A program made the position numbers and the translations under genes. From JADJXV01 sp964527785 (GTDB lineage Bacteria > Bacteroidota > Ignavibacteria > Kapaibacteriales > UBA961): a stretch of 64,000 bases of DNA. Below are positions 1 through 7,802 of this stretch, piece after piece; position 1 is the stretch's first letter; each line of letters starts with the position of its first letter. The notes under the pieces were generated by a model. It did no database searches and was not told the origin of the DNA. It saw nothing but the letters and a program-made list of their open reading frames with translations. The stretch lies in the NCBI GenBank assembly GCA_964527785.1, contig CAZGNO010000006.1, positions 1 to 64,000 of the forward strand, given 5' to 3'.

Positions 1-130
1 AAGACTCCTTCAGAATGACAGAAGGCAACTGTCTTATTTTTTATGTCATTGTATTGTTTTGTAGGCGGCTCGGCGACTATCTGGAACTCAGAATGACAGG
101 GCAGAATTTAGCAATTTATTTTGTCGCATT
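1..130. repeat. Degenerate dispersed-repeat remnant with CAGAATGACAG twice
   Basis: The 11-mer CAGAATGACAG occurs at 11-21 and 89-99. The first copy follows a CTCCTT run and the second follows an imperfect GC-rich stretch. The phrase 'ctcagaatgacag' is typical of short intergenic repeats dispersed through many environmental bacterial genomes. No plausible gene lies in 1-216: the one open frame here has no homology I recognise and no ribosome binding site. Calling it a repeat family is inference from two copies in the window. Confidence 0.4.
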
Positions 131-155
131 ACTAACTGAAAAGTTTACATTGCAA

Positions 156-194
156 ACTAAAAATGGCAGCAAAGTTAGATTCCTTACTGCCATT
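156..194 (-). terminator. Rho-independent terminator of the SBBP-repeat protein gene
   Basis: On the minus strand AATGGCAG (194-187) pairs with CTGCCATT (169-162), an 8-bp stem with a 17-nt loop, and runs straight into TTTTTAG. It lies 22 bp past the stop codon at 217, where a terminator is expected. Confidence 0.7.
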
Positions 195-216
195 GTATGT
201 GTAATTTCACGGAAAC

Positions 217-2694
217 TTACTTTAGAATCATAAACGATGACGATGCTGTTCTCTTACCAATTTTGAATATGGCATGATACATACCTGATGTCCAGTTGGA
301 AACATCAATTTCCATTCTACCATTTGTCTCTTTAGAAATGCTTTCAAATTTCTTCTCGCCTAAAATTGAGACTATTGTTAGATTTCCTACAGAATGTGAT
401 GGATATGTAACCGATAAGCGATTACCATCTGTAACTATTGATGGGAAGACTTTCAGTTCAATGGGGTAGAGATTATCAGTAGATTCTTCCACTGCATCAG
501 TAATCTTTGTTTGAAAATTCCATACATCAGACCATGCCCCCCAAACACCTTCTACAAATCCTCGTACTCTCCAATAATAACGTTTATTCAATTCCAATCC
601 GCTTACGATTTTTGCTGTTGCAGTAATCGAAGAATCATCACGATGCAATGCAGTAAAATCCGAAGCTATTGATAATTGGAAATGATAATTAGCTGCATTT
701 TCAAGAACTTTCCATGTAAATAATGGGTCGGTCGGCTGCGCTGTTGATTGATTCTGAGGAGAATTTAGCAGCACCTGACCGGGAATTGCTTCTGCAGTTA
801 CAAATCTCCTAACTTCTGACCATGCACTCCAATGCGTCCCATCAGAAGCACGAACTCTCCAAAAGTAATCTGTAGCAACATCGAGATTGTTTGCAGCAGT
901 TGTGAGGGTTGTAAGTGTACTGTCATCTAATATTACTGTAGTGAATACAGGCAATGTACTTATTTGGAGATGATAAAGCGTAGCACCTACTGTAGCTTGC
1001 CATTCCAGTCCAGCTGAAACAGGGACTTTTGTTGCTTCATTTGGAGGCATCACTAAAACAGGAGGTAACAGTACAAATTGAGCAGCAAAAATTACTGATT
1101 GGGGAGTAATATCCTTGACTGTTACTTGCTGGGAAACTGGAAGAAATTCATATCCAAGTTTTGAAGGGACTACTGTATAAGTACCGTTTGGAACATTTTT
1201 GAGTTCGAAGAGTCCGCCTTGACCTGTTACCGATGTCCGAGTTCCGTCAGTAATTGTTACACCTTCAAATGGAGAGCCATTTAAAGAAACAAATCCGATA
1301 ACAGAAAATTTAGGAATATTGTATCGAATCGTGAATACATCACTTCCGCCGGAACTGGTAATGTCAGCAAGTGTACCACCCGAGAAATCAGCTGTTTCAC
1401 GGTAACTACCTGTAATGAAAAGATCACCTTGTATGTTAACAGCTATTGAATTACCATTATCAATCTCTGCTCCTCCGGCGCGCATCGCCCATAATATTAA
1501 GCCCGAAGTGTTGTAACAAGCGAGTATCATATCAGCTTTACCGGCACTTGTGATATCAGGAACATTTGACAAATTAAAATTGGTAATGCCATAAAAATCA
1601 CCGACTACAAAAACATTACCATTTTTATCAACTGCAACTGCATTACCTATATCTGATGAGTTGTTACCAACCCTGTTCGCCCATTGAGGTATGCCGTCTA
1701 TTGTGTATTGAACAATGAACATTCCGCCTTTGCTCAAAGTAATCGTACTGCCTGAAAACCCAGCCAGACCTGTATATGTGCCGGTAAGGTATACCATTCC
1801 TGAATCACTTACAGCTAAACCGCGTGGCTGATCATCATTACCGCCTCCTATTCTCTGAGACCAACGAGGAATACCGCTTGTGTCGTACTGTGCAATAAAA
1901 ATGTCATAATTCCCGGTGCTGGTTAGGTCGGTCGCAGAACCTCCCGGAAATTCAATTTTAGTAAAGAATGATCCGGCAATATTTACAAAGCCGTGCTTGT
2001 CATACACAATACTCAAACCCTCTTGATATGAAACACCACCGGCACGTTTAGCCCACTTAGGAACTCCGGTATTTGAATACTTTATCAGAAAAACATCTGT
2101 TCCTGCTGTTGCTTGAAGAGTTGGAACATTACTTCCGGGAAAGCCAAGTGTATCAGAAAATGTACCTACAACATAACTATTACCACTTTCATCAACTGCA
2201 ATCCCATTTACAAGATCATCGGAAGGTCCGCCAATTTTCTTTGCATAAATGAATTCACCGCTTGGCGATAACCGTAGAATAAAACCGTCAAATGCTCCGG
2301 AAGTTTTTATTAGCCCTCCTCCAAAATCTACATTCCCGGTAAATGTACCGCAAATAGAAAGAGTACCTACTTCATTGCATACTATTGATTTGGGTTCGTC
2401 ATCATCAAGCCCTCCAAAATTTTTCGCCCATGCTACACTTCCGTCAGGTTTATAACTAATGATAAGTATATCCTTTGCACCTTTACTTGTAAGCTCGATT
2501 GGACCGAATTTAATTTTACCCGTAAATGAACTGATAACATACGAATTACCTGCACTGTCTAAAGCAATTGTACGTCCAGCATTATCACCTTCAGAATTTC
2601 CGGCAGAGTTTAGCCAAATAGGTGTACCCTGAGAATAAATCCGGCTAGCGGTGAAAGAAAGCATTAAAAACAAAACAGTAAAGAAATATTTCAT
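217..2694 (-). CDS. Secreted SBBP-repeat beta-propeller protein with fibronectin-like domains and T9SS sorting domain
   Basis: A secreted, probably cell-surface protein of unknown ligand (825 aa from this start). It has a signal peptide (MKYFFTVLFLMLSF...YSQG), then about eight repeats carrying 'GNSYVVGTF', 'ARAGG' and 'FLIKYSNTG' type motifs (residues ~30-480), which match SBBP/beta-propeller repeats. Next come a carboxypeptidase-regulatory-like beta-sandwich ('GVTITDGTRTSVTGQGGLFEL', ~500-580), two fibronectin III-like modules with 'YFWRVRASDGTHWSAWSE' and 'YYWRVRGFVEGVWGAWSD', and a C-terminal ~80-residue T9SS type A-like domain (KVFPSIVTDG...SGMYHAIF). The open frame extends upstream to 2754, but the ATG at 2694 is directly followed by the signal peptide, so it is preferred. 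It is transcribed alone and has its own terminator. Function beyond secretion and binding is not inferred. Confidence 0.85.
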   Translation of the reverse strand: MKYFFTVLFLMLSFTASRIYSQGTPIWLNSAGNSEGDNAGRTIALDSAGNSYVISSFTGKIKFGPIELTSKGAKDILIISYKPDGSVAWAKNFGGLDDDEPKSIVCNEVGTLSICGTFTGNVDFGGGLIKTSGAFDGFILRLSPSGEFIYAKKIGGPSDDLVNGIAVDESGNSYVVGTFSDTLGFPGSNVPTLQATAGTDVFLIKYSNTGVPKWAKRAGGVSYQEGLSIVYDKHGFVNIAGSFFTKIEFPGGSATDLTSTGNYDIFIAQYDTSGIPRWSQRIGGGNDDQPRGLAVSDSGMVYLTGTYTGLAGFSGSTITLSKGGMFIVQYTIDGIPQWANRVGNNSSDIGNAVAVDKNGNVFVVGDFYGITNFNLSNVPDITSAGKADMILACYNTSGLILWAMRAGGAEIDNGNSIAVNIQGDLFITGSYRETADFSGGTLADITSSGGSDVFTIRYNIPKFSVIGFVSLNGSPFEGVTITDGTRTSVTGQGGLFELKNVPNGTYTVVPSKLGYEFLPVSQQVTVKDITPQSVIFAAQFVLLPPVLVMPPNEATKVPVSAGLEWQATVGATLYHLQISTLPVFTTVILDDSTLTTLTTAANNLDVATDYFWRVRASDGTHWSAWSEVRRFVTAEAIPGQVLLNSPQNQSTAQPTDPLFTWKVLENAANYHFQLSIASDFTALHRDDSSITATAKIVSGLELNKRYYWRVRGFVEGVWGAWSDVWNFQTKITDAVEESTDNLYPIELKVFPSIVTDGNRLSVTYPSHSVGNLTIVSILGEKKFESISKETNGRMEIDVSNWTSGMYHAIFKIGKRTASSSFMILK

Positions 2695-2795
2695 AAAACT
2701 ACTTGGATAGATTTGGACATAATTATATATCAAACATACGTATTTTTTTGTCAAAATTTAGTATTTAATCATAGACCTAACATGACTTGGCAACC

Positions 2796-3581
2796 TTACT
2801 TTCCTGAAAATTTGGGTTTTCTTTTCTCAATAAAAGCAGTTACACCTTCTGTATAATCAGATGAATTTCCTGCTTGTTGCTGATAATCTACTTCCATATC
2901 GAGCATTTCATCGAGTGTTGCAGTCATTCCTTTGGCAAGCATTTTCTTGACAAAACCATAACTTTGTGTTGGTCCTTGAGCATACTCGAGAGCGATAGCA
3001 TTCAATGATTCACTGAATGCTTGTGGATGAAAAACATGATTTACCATACCGCACTGAAGCGCATCATCTGCACTCATAGGTTTATTCAAGGTTGCAAATT
3101 CAAATGCTTTAGCATAGCCAAGCATACGGGGATAGTAGTATGTAGCTCCTGAATCAGGTACCAGTGCAATTCCAATAAACGCCTCTACGAGACGTGCTGC
3201 ACTGCTCATAATTCTCATATCGCAAGCAAGAGCCAGCGACAGTCCGGCACCGGCAGCGACACCATTAATACCTGCAATTACGGGCTTAGGCAGATCACGA
3301 ATTGCCCTGATAATCGGATTGTAACGACGTTCAAGCGAATCTTGCAAACTCCGTTTACCGCCTCCAGATGGAGCATCCTTTAAGTCCTGACCCGAACAAA
3401 ATGCTTTACCTGCACCGGTCAGCACAACACAACGAACCGAATCATCATTCGCATCATCAGAGAACGCTGATTGCAACTCGAGTGTCAACTCTTCATTACA
3501 AGCATTAAAGACATCAGGACGGTTCATTGTAATTGTCAGTACACCGTCAATTGTAGAAGTTAATAGAGTATTATAAGTCAT
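2796..3581 (-). CDS. paaG: Enoyl-CoA hydratase/isomerase family protein, PaaG-like
   Basis: A crotonase-fold enzyme of 261 aa, full length for the family. The oxyanion-hole segments are visible as 'GKAFCSGQDLKD' (~57-68) and 'NGVAAGAGLSLALACD' (~105-120). The C-terminus 'SSDYTEGVTAFIEKRKPKFSGK' closely follows the end of PaaG, the ring 1,2-epoxyphenylacetyl-CoA isomerase, and the 'ERRYNPIIR' segment matches PaaG 'ERFYNPLVR'. PaaG isomerises the epoxide of phenylacetyl-CoA in aerobic phenylacetate degradation. No other paa gene is in the window, so it may instead serve general fatty-acid or aromatic acyl-CoA metabolism. Start ATG 3581. Family certain; exact substrate unproven. Confidence 0.85.
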   Translation of the reverse strand: MTYNTLLTSTIDGVLTITMNRPDVFNACNEELTLELQSAFSDDANDDSVRCVVLTGAGKAFCSGQDLKDAPSGGGKRSLQDSLERRYNPIIRAIRDLPKPVIAGINGVAAGAGLSLALACDMRIMSSAARLVEAFIGIALVPDSGATYYYPRMLGYAKAFEFATLNKPMSADDALQCGMVNHVFHPQAFSESLNAIALEYAQGPTQSYGFVKKMLAKGMTATLDEMLDMEVDYQQQAGNSSDYTEGVTAFIEKRKPKFSGK

Positions 3582-3678
3582 ACGATAAGAAATGAAAATA
3601 TGGAATTAGTTAAAATTGTCGAAGGATTGGCTAAAATTACACAAAAATTCTTAGAATGAAGTTATAAGCGGGTATTAC

Positions 3679-4023
3679 TCATTCAATCTCAGGAATCCAT
3701 AAGTGTTTTGATAAATTTACTGCCTCACCGATAAATTCAATACCCTCAGCTTCGAGAAGTTCTCGCATTAAAGTTGGTGTAGCAAAATGCAACTTACCGC
3801 TCAGTTCACCATTACGGTTAATAACTCGATGACAGGGAATCATAACCCTGTTTTTGACTGAATTGAGTGCATACCCGACCATCCTCGAAGAACGCCTAGC
3901 CCCAAGCGCAGCAGCAATATGACCATAGGTGGTTACTCTTCCAAATGGGATTTGCATGACGATTTGAAACACACGTTCTTCAAAGTCAAGTCGCGTTTTT
4001 TTTGCTGTTATATCATCTTTCAT
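3679..4023 (-). CDS. MGMT-family methylated-DNA cysteine methyltransferase, C-terminal domain only
   Basis: A 114-aa protein comprising only the DNA-binding and active-site domain of O6-alkylguanine-DNA alkyltransferases. Visible elements are 'IPFGRVTTYGHIAAALG' (helix-turn-helix with the base-flipping Tyr), 'SSRMVGYAL' (Arg finger) and the active-site motif PCHRV near residue 68, so the methyl-accepting Cys is present. Alkyltransferase-like (ATL) proteins of similar length have Trp there, so this is likely a minimal suicide repair protein and not an ATL. The frame continues upstream to 4110, but ATG 4023 starts just before the conserved domain. It is divergent from the biotin carrier gene, with 72 bp between start codons that must hold both promoters. 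Confidence 0.88.
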   Translation of the reverse strand: MKDDITAKKTRLDFEERVFQIVMQIPFGRVTTYGHIAAALGARRSSRMVGYALNSVKNRVMIPCHRVINRNGELSGKLHFATPTLMRELLEAEGIEFIGEAVNLSKHLWIPEIE

Positions 4024-4095
4024 TGGGTAATTCTTGGAATTTGCATAATTTTCAGAAAAGAAAACTACAAAAATAAATACAAAATTTTTTCTAAT

Positions 4096-4638
4096 ATGCC
4101 TATTAATCAATTCGTTAGCAGTGAATTATTTGATTCGGAAAACCCACTTCAGGTTACAATTAGTGAAAATTCAGCAATCGTTTCCGGAGTAGAAATTGAA
4201 TATTCAGTTGAGCAAGAATATCCGTTTGTAGTTAATCTTACTGCTGCCGACGGAACGATAAATTCTATGGTAGTAAAACTTGATACTAAAGGACAACTCA
4301 TAGTTTCCTACTGCGGCTATAGCTACCCGATGGAAGTATTATCCGAAAAGGAGAATTATTACAATCAAATACTACTTTCCGGGAAAGCCGGTAAATCATC
4401 CGTTTCTAAAATCCCGGCACCAATGCCTGGATTAATCAAATCTGTCAATATATCCAACGGTCAAAATGTTAAAAAAGGGGAGACCCTTTTTGTACTGGAG
4501 GCAATGAAAATGGAAAATTCAATTAAATCTCCTGTCAGTGGACGAATTGCCAATGTTGTTGTTCAAGAAGGCAAAGTAGTTGATAAAAACACCCTTCTTT
4601 GTTTGGTCGAACCTATCGTTGCAGCAGTATCACCTTAA
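4096..4638 (+). CDS. Biotin carboxyl carrier protein of an acyl-CoA carboxylase
   Basis: A 180-aa stand-alone biotinyl carrier. The C-terminal ~75 residues form a biotinyl domain with 'PAPMPGLI' and the biotinylation motif EAMKMEN, whose second Lys is the biotin acceptor. The N-terminal ~100 residues are a poorly conserved beta-rich leader, as in carriers of propionyl- or methylmalonyl-CoA-type carboxylases. The longer frame from 3919 overlaps the divergent alkyltransferase gene, so the ATG at 4096 followed by 'PINQFV' is chosen. No biotin carboxylase or carboxyltransferase gene is adjacent, so its partners must be encoded outside the window. Confidence 0.88.
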   Translation: MPINQFVSSELFDSENPLQVTISENSAIVSGVEIEYSVEQEYPFVVNLTAADGTINSMVVKLDTKGQLIVSYCGYSYPMEVLSEKENYYNQILLSGKAGKSSVSKIPAPMPGLIKSVNISNGQNVKKGETLFVLEAMKMENSIKSPVSGRIANVVVQEGKVVDKNTLLCLVEPIVAAVSP

Positions 4639-4647
4639 TTTTCGTTT

Positions 4648-5283
4648 TTAGAATGTAACCGGAAGCAACACAAAAATAGTAGTATCCCAAAGTGCATGAG
4701 AAATAATACCGGGTACAAGTGAACCAAAGCGACGAAACACAAACCCCCAATGAGCACCCAGCACTACCGCAGCAACCAAAAGCATTGGATTCATAGCCCA
4801 TATATGTACACCTCCATAGAGAATAACTGTAATCAATGTACCTCGCCATAAACCAAACTTACCCATTAGACGGTGTTGGACAAACCCCCTCCAAAAAATC
4901 TCTTCGGCAGGTGCAATTAGAAAAAAAAGCAATGGTGCAATAACCAGAGGTGAAAGCTGAGTACGGGTGAGGTAAATTGCCTCGATTTGCGGTCGTACAC
5001 TTGTAAATACTTCTGTCATAAGGTACACTCCAAGTCGAGACATACCATAGAGAATTATTGCATGACCAACCCCGATAAACACAAATTTCCATTCAAACTT
5101 AAATAACTCTTTAAGGTTCTTTTTTTGTTGTAATAATGAAAAAAAAGAAAGAAACACAGTTGAAAACGTCATTGCATACCAAAAATACTGAGTGTGAATG
5201 ATATGTGCAAGTTCAGGAAACGGTGAAAACATCATAAACCAAAGCAAAGCAGCAATACTAATTCCTAAGTAGAAATTTTTCAT
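4648..5283 (-). CDS. CPBP family intramembrane glutamic endopeptidase
   Basis: A 211-aa polytopic membrane protein with about six hydrophobic segments. The CPBP (Rce1/Abi-like) motifs are present in order: EEIFWRG (EExxxR, ~128-134), a His in 'GGVHIWAMNP' (~158) and 'SHALWDT' (~197-203). These are the catalytic Glu pair, Arg and metal- or water-positioning His residues of the family. Members cleave or process membrane or lipidated peptides; some act in bacteriocin self-immunity. It is 7 bp downstream of menA on the same strand, so the two are probably co-transcribed. The substrate is unknown. Confidence 0.85.
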   Translation of the reverse strand: MKNFYLGISIAALLWFMMFSPFPELAHIIHTQYFWYAMTFSTVFLSFFSLLQQKKNLKELFKFEWKFVFIGVGHAIILYGMSRLGVYLMTEVFTSVRPQIEAIYLTRTQLSPLVIAPLLFFLIAPAEEIFWRGFVQHRLMGKFGLWRGTLITVILYGGVHIWAMNPMLLVAAVVLGAHWGFVFRRFGSLVPGIISHALWDTTIFVLLPVTF

Positions 5284-5290
5284 ATTTCAT

Positions 5291-6211
5291 TTATTTAAGT
5301 AAAGCTCCAATCAATAATCCAATTATAAGTAGCATACCAAACAAAAAATGATGCTGAGCCGTTTGAATATCAATCATTGCTATTTCGGATGTACGTTCCA
5401 AACTTGCCTTAGAAACCGTCTTAATATTTTTAATGGCGGGCGGAATACTTAGTAAAACCAGTAAGGTCCAAAGGGGAATAATATCAGCAGCAATCATAAC
5501 AAATACACTGAGATAAGCAGCAACTATCAGAAAATAGTATTGAATTTTTGAGCCGTCCAATCCAATAATATTAGCAACAGTTCTCACATTTGCCGCTGAA
5601 TCGTGGCGAATATCACGTAAATTATTCGCATGGAGAATTGCTGTTACCAAAAATCCTATTGGCATCGAAACCAATGCAACATTTGTGTTGAAATCGCCTG
5701 TTATAACAAAATACGAACCTATTACCATAAGAGGACCCATAAGCCAAAAAACGATAATATCACCGAGAGCAAGAAATTTATAACTAATACCACCGGAGTA
5801 GAAATAGCCGCCTAAAATGCCTATTAAACCCAGATACAGCATAGTAATACCTCTGATCTGTACAAACAACAATCCGAGTATAAAACACAGTGCAAAGCAA
5901 AGTATTCCTCCAATCAGAACTTTATTCGGTTCGAGAAGTTTTCCGACCAGTACTCCACTTCCTCCTAAGGCATCTTCCGAATCCACACCTTTTTTGAAGT
6001 CATAGTAATCACTCACAAGATTTGTTCCGGCGTGCATCAAAAGTGAGCACAAAATTACAAGCGGAAAAAGCTCCCAGCGTTTAGCACCGTCAAATGAAAG
6101 TGCCAACATTGCACCGACAACAACAGGAACCATTGATGCTGTAAATGAAAACGCACGTATTGCCTGTAACCACACACTAATCATACTACGATTTTGAAGA
6201 GTTTGTGTCAT
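5291..6211 (-). CDS. menA: 1,4-dihydroxy-2-naphthoate polyprenyltransferase (menaquinone biosynthesis)
   Basis: A UbiA-superfamily membrane prenyltransferase of 306 aa with about eight to nine transmembrane segments. The first Asp-rich motif is 'NLVSDYYDFKKGVDSED' (N-x3-D-Y-x-D, ~64-80) and the second is 'NNLRDIRHDSAANVRT' (~196-211), binding Mg-prenyl diphosphate. The N-x3-DYYD-x3-GxD form with a following 'LGGSGVL' is characteristic of MenA, which attaches the polyprenyl tail to DHNA in the membrane. Menaquinone is the expected electron donor to the alternative complex III encoded at 44-52 kb. Start ATG 6211; divergent from the symporter gene. Confidence 0.88.
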   Translation of the reverse strand: MTQTLQNRSMISVWLQAIRAFSFTASMVPVVVGAMLALSFDGAKRWELFPLVILCSLLMHAGTNLVSDYYDFKKGVDSEDALGGSGVLVGKLLEPNKVLIGGILCFALCFILGLLFVQIRGITMLYLGLIGILGGYFYSGGISYKFLALGDIIVFWLMGPLMVIGSYFVITGDFNTNVALVSMPIGFLVTAILHANNLRDIRHDSAANVRTVANIIGLDGSKIQYYFLIVAAYLSVFVMIAADIIPLWTLLVLLSIPPAIKNIKTVSKASLERTSEIAMIDIQTAQHHFLFGMLLIIGLLIGALLK

Positions 6212-6297
6212 TTTGAAACTTTAAAAAAACAAACATCTGAAATTATGAGGCAAAAATACAGAAGAAGCGGTAATTTCGTGGAAGAGAATTTTTGAAA

Positions 6298-7734
6298 ATG
6301 CGGTATTTGAGAAATTTGCCTATGAATTTATCGTTTATAGATATAGTAATTATTGTCATCTATTTTTTAGCTGTTATTGCAATAGGTTTCCTTACATACA
6401 AATCCAAGAAAAAAAAAACAAATAGAACGTATGATTTTATATTAGCCGGACGACAACTCACACTACCCCTTTTTGTAGCCACCTTAGTAGCTACATGGTA
6501 CGGTTTAATTCTAGGTATAGGTGAGTTTGTGTATTCACAGGGGATTGTAGCATGGATATGTATGGGCTTACCATATTATTGTGCAGCTACTTTATTTGCT
6601 TTGTTTATTGCAGGAAAAGTAAGAAAATCAAAGGCAGAATCAATTCCTGAGCAGGTTGCAATGAAATTTGGTAAAGTTGCGGGACGTGTTGCTTCACTTT
6701 TGGTTCTGATAATTACCATTCCTGCAGCATACATTCTTATGCTTGGAGTTCTATTACAGATGATTACCGGAATGGAGCTTTCTGTATGCATAGTTTTCGG
6801 TGCATTTGTATCCGTTGTCTATTTGTTTACCGGTGGATTTAGATCTGATGTGGCGACAAATGCGTTTCAATTTGTTTTGATGTATGTAGGTTTTGGGGCA
6901 TTGTTGATTTTTGCAATATTGAAATACGGTTCAATCTCAACGATGACTGCTGCGTTACCGGATTCGCATCTTTCATTAAGCGGAGGAAACAACTGGCAGA
7001 TAATTCTGACATGGTTTATTATTTCCCTTCAAACTTTTATTGATCCGAGTTTCCATCAACGTTCAGCAGCAGCATCAACGCCATCCGTTGCCAAAAAAGG
7101 TATCCTTGTTTCAGTTCTGTTTTGGGTACTTTTCGATTTTTTGACTATTACTTCGGGACTGTATGCTCGCGTACATTTAAATGTAGAGCCGATTATGTCG
7201 TTTCCTGCATTAGGCGAACAAATATTACCGGCAGTATGGAAGGGAATATTTGTAGCATCACTCTTGGCAACTGTAATGTCCAGTCTGCACAGCTACGCAT
7301 TTTTAGCCGGGGTAACAATCGGCAATGATATAATTTCTAAAATTGTACGGAGAAATAAATCTACAGAATATTATACTCGTATTGGTCTTGGAGTAGCTTC
7401 GATATTGGGTATAACAATGGCAATACTTTTGCCTTCTGCTGTGCAACTTATTTACAAAACAGCGTCTATTGCAGTACCGGGGTTATTGATTCCGTTAATG
7501 GCGAGTTTCTCACAAAAAAAAGTACTGTTACCTCTCGGAGCAATTTGGATTATGGTTTCGTCGTCAATGTTATCGGGTATTTGGATGTTGTTTACTAGTA
7601 TTACGATATTGCCGAACACTCTCCAAGTGTGTTTATCGTCAGTTGAGCCAATGATTCCGGGTATAATTCTTTCAATTTGTTTGTACGCTGTTTTTACAAT
7701 AAAGTATAGCAAAGAAAAGTCGGACATACCGTAA
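6298..7734 (+). CDS. Sodium:solute symporter family protein
   Basis: About 478 aa and roughly 12-13 transmembrane helices starting with 'LSFIDIVIIVIYFLAVIAIGF'. 'DFILAGRQLTLPLFVATLVATWYG' is the TM1-TM2 signature of the SSS (LeuT-fold) family, and 'LYARVHLN...ALGEQILP...GIFVASLLATVMSSLHSY' is its TM8 sodium-site region with the Ser pair. Substrates in this family include sugars, proline, pantothenate and others; none can be assigned from sequence. Three starts are possible: TTG 6292, ATG 6298 and ATG 6322. The last gives the usual family N-terminus, but GGAAGAG lies closer to the first two. It stands alone between menA and a T9SS cargo gene. Confidence 0.85.
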   Translation: MRYLRNLPMNLSFIDIVIIVIYFLAVIAIGFLTYKSKKKKTNRTYDFILAGRQLTLPLFVATLVATWYGLILGIGEFVYSQGIVAWICMGLPYYCAATLFALFIAGKVRKSKAESIPEQVAMKFGKVAGRVASLLVLIITIPAAYILMLGVLLQMITGMELSVCIVFGAFVSVVYLFTGGFRSDVATNAFQFVLMYVGFGALLIFAILKYGSISTMTAALPDSHLSLSGGNNWQIILTWFIISLQTFIDPSFHQRSAAASTPSVAKKGILVSVLFWVLFDFLTITSGLYARVHLNVEPIMSFPALGEQILPAVWKGIFVASLLATVMSSLHSYAFLAGVTIGNDIISKIVRRNKSTEYYTRIGLGVASILGITMAILLPSAVQLIYKTASIAVPGLLIPLMASFSQKKVLLPLGAIWIMVSSSMLSGIWMLFTSITILPNTLQVCLSSVEPMIPGIILSICLYAVFTIKYSKEKSDIP

Positions 7735-7802
7735 ATAAGTAAAATAAATAAATTTAGCCATCGCTGTTCATTAGTTAATCGCCAATCTTGCAAGGTGTTA
7801 TT

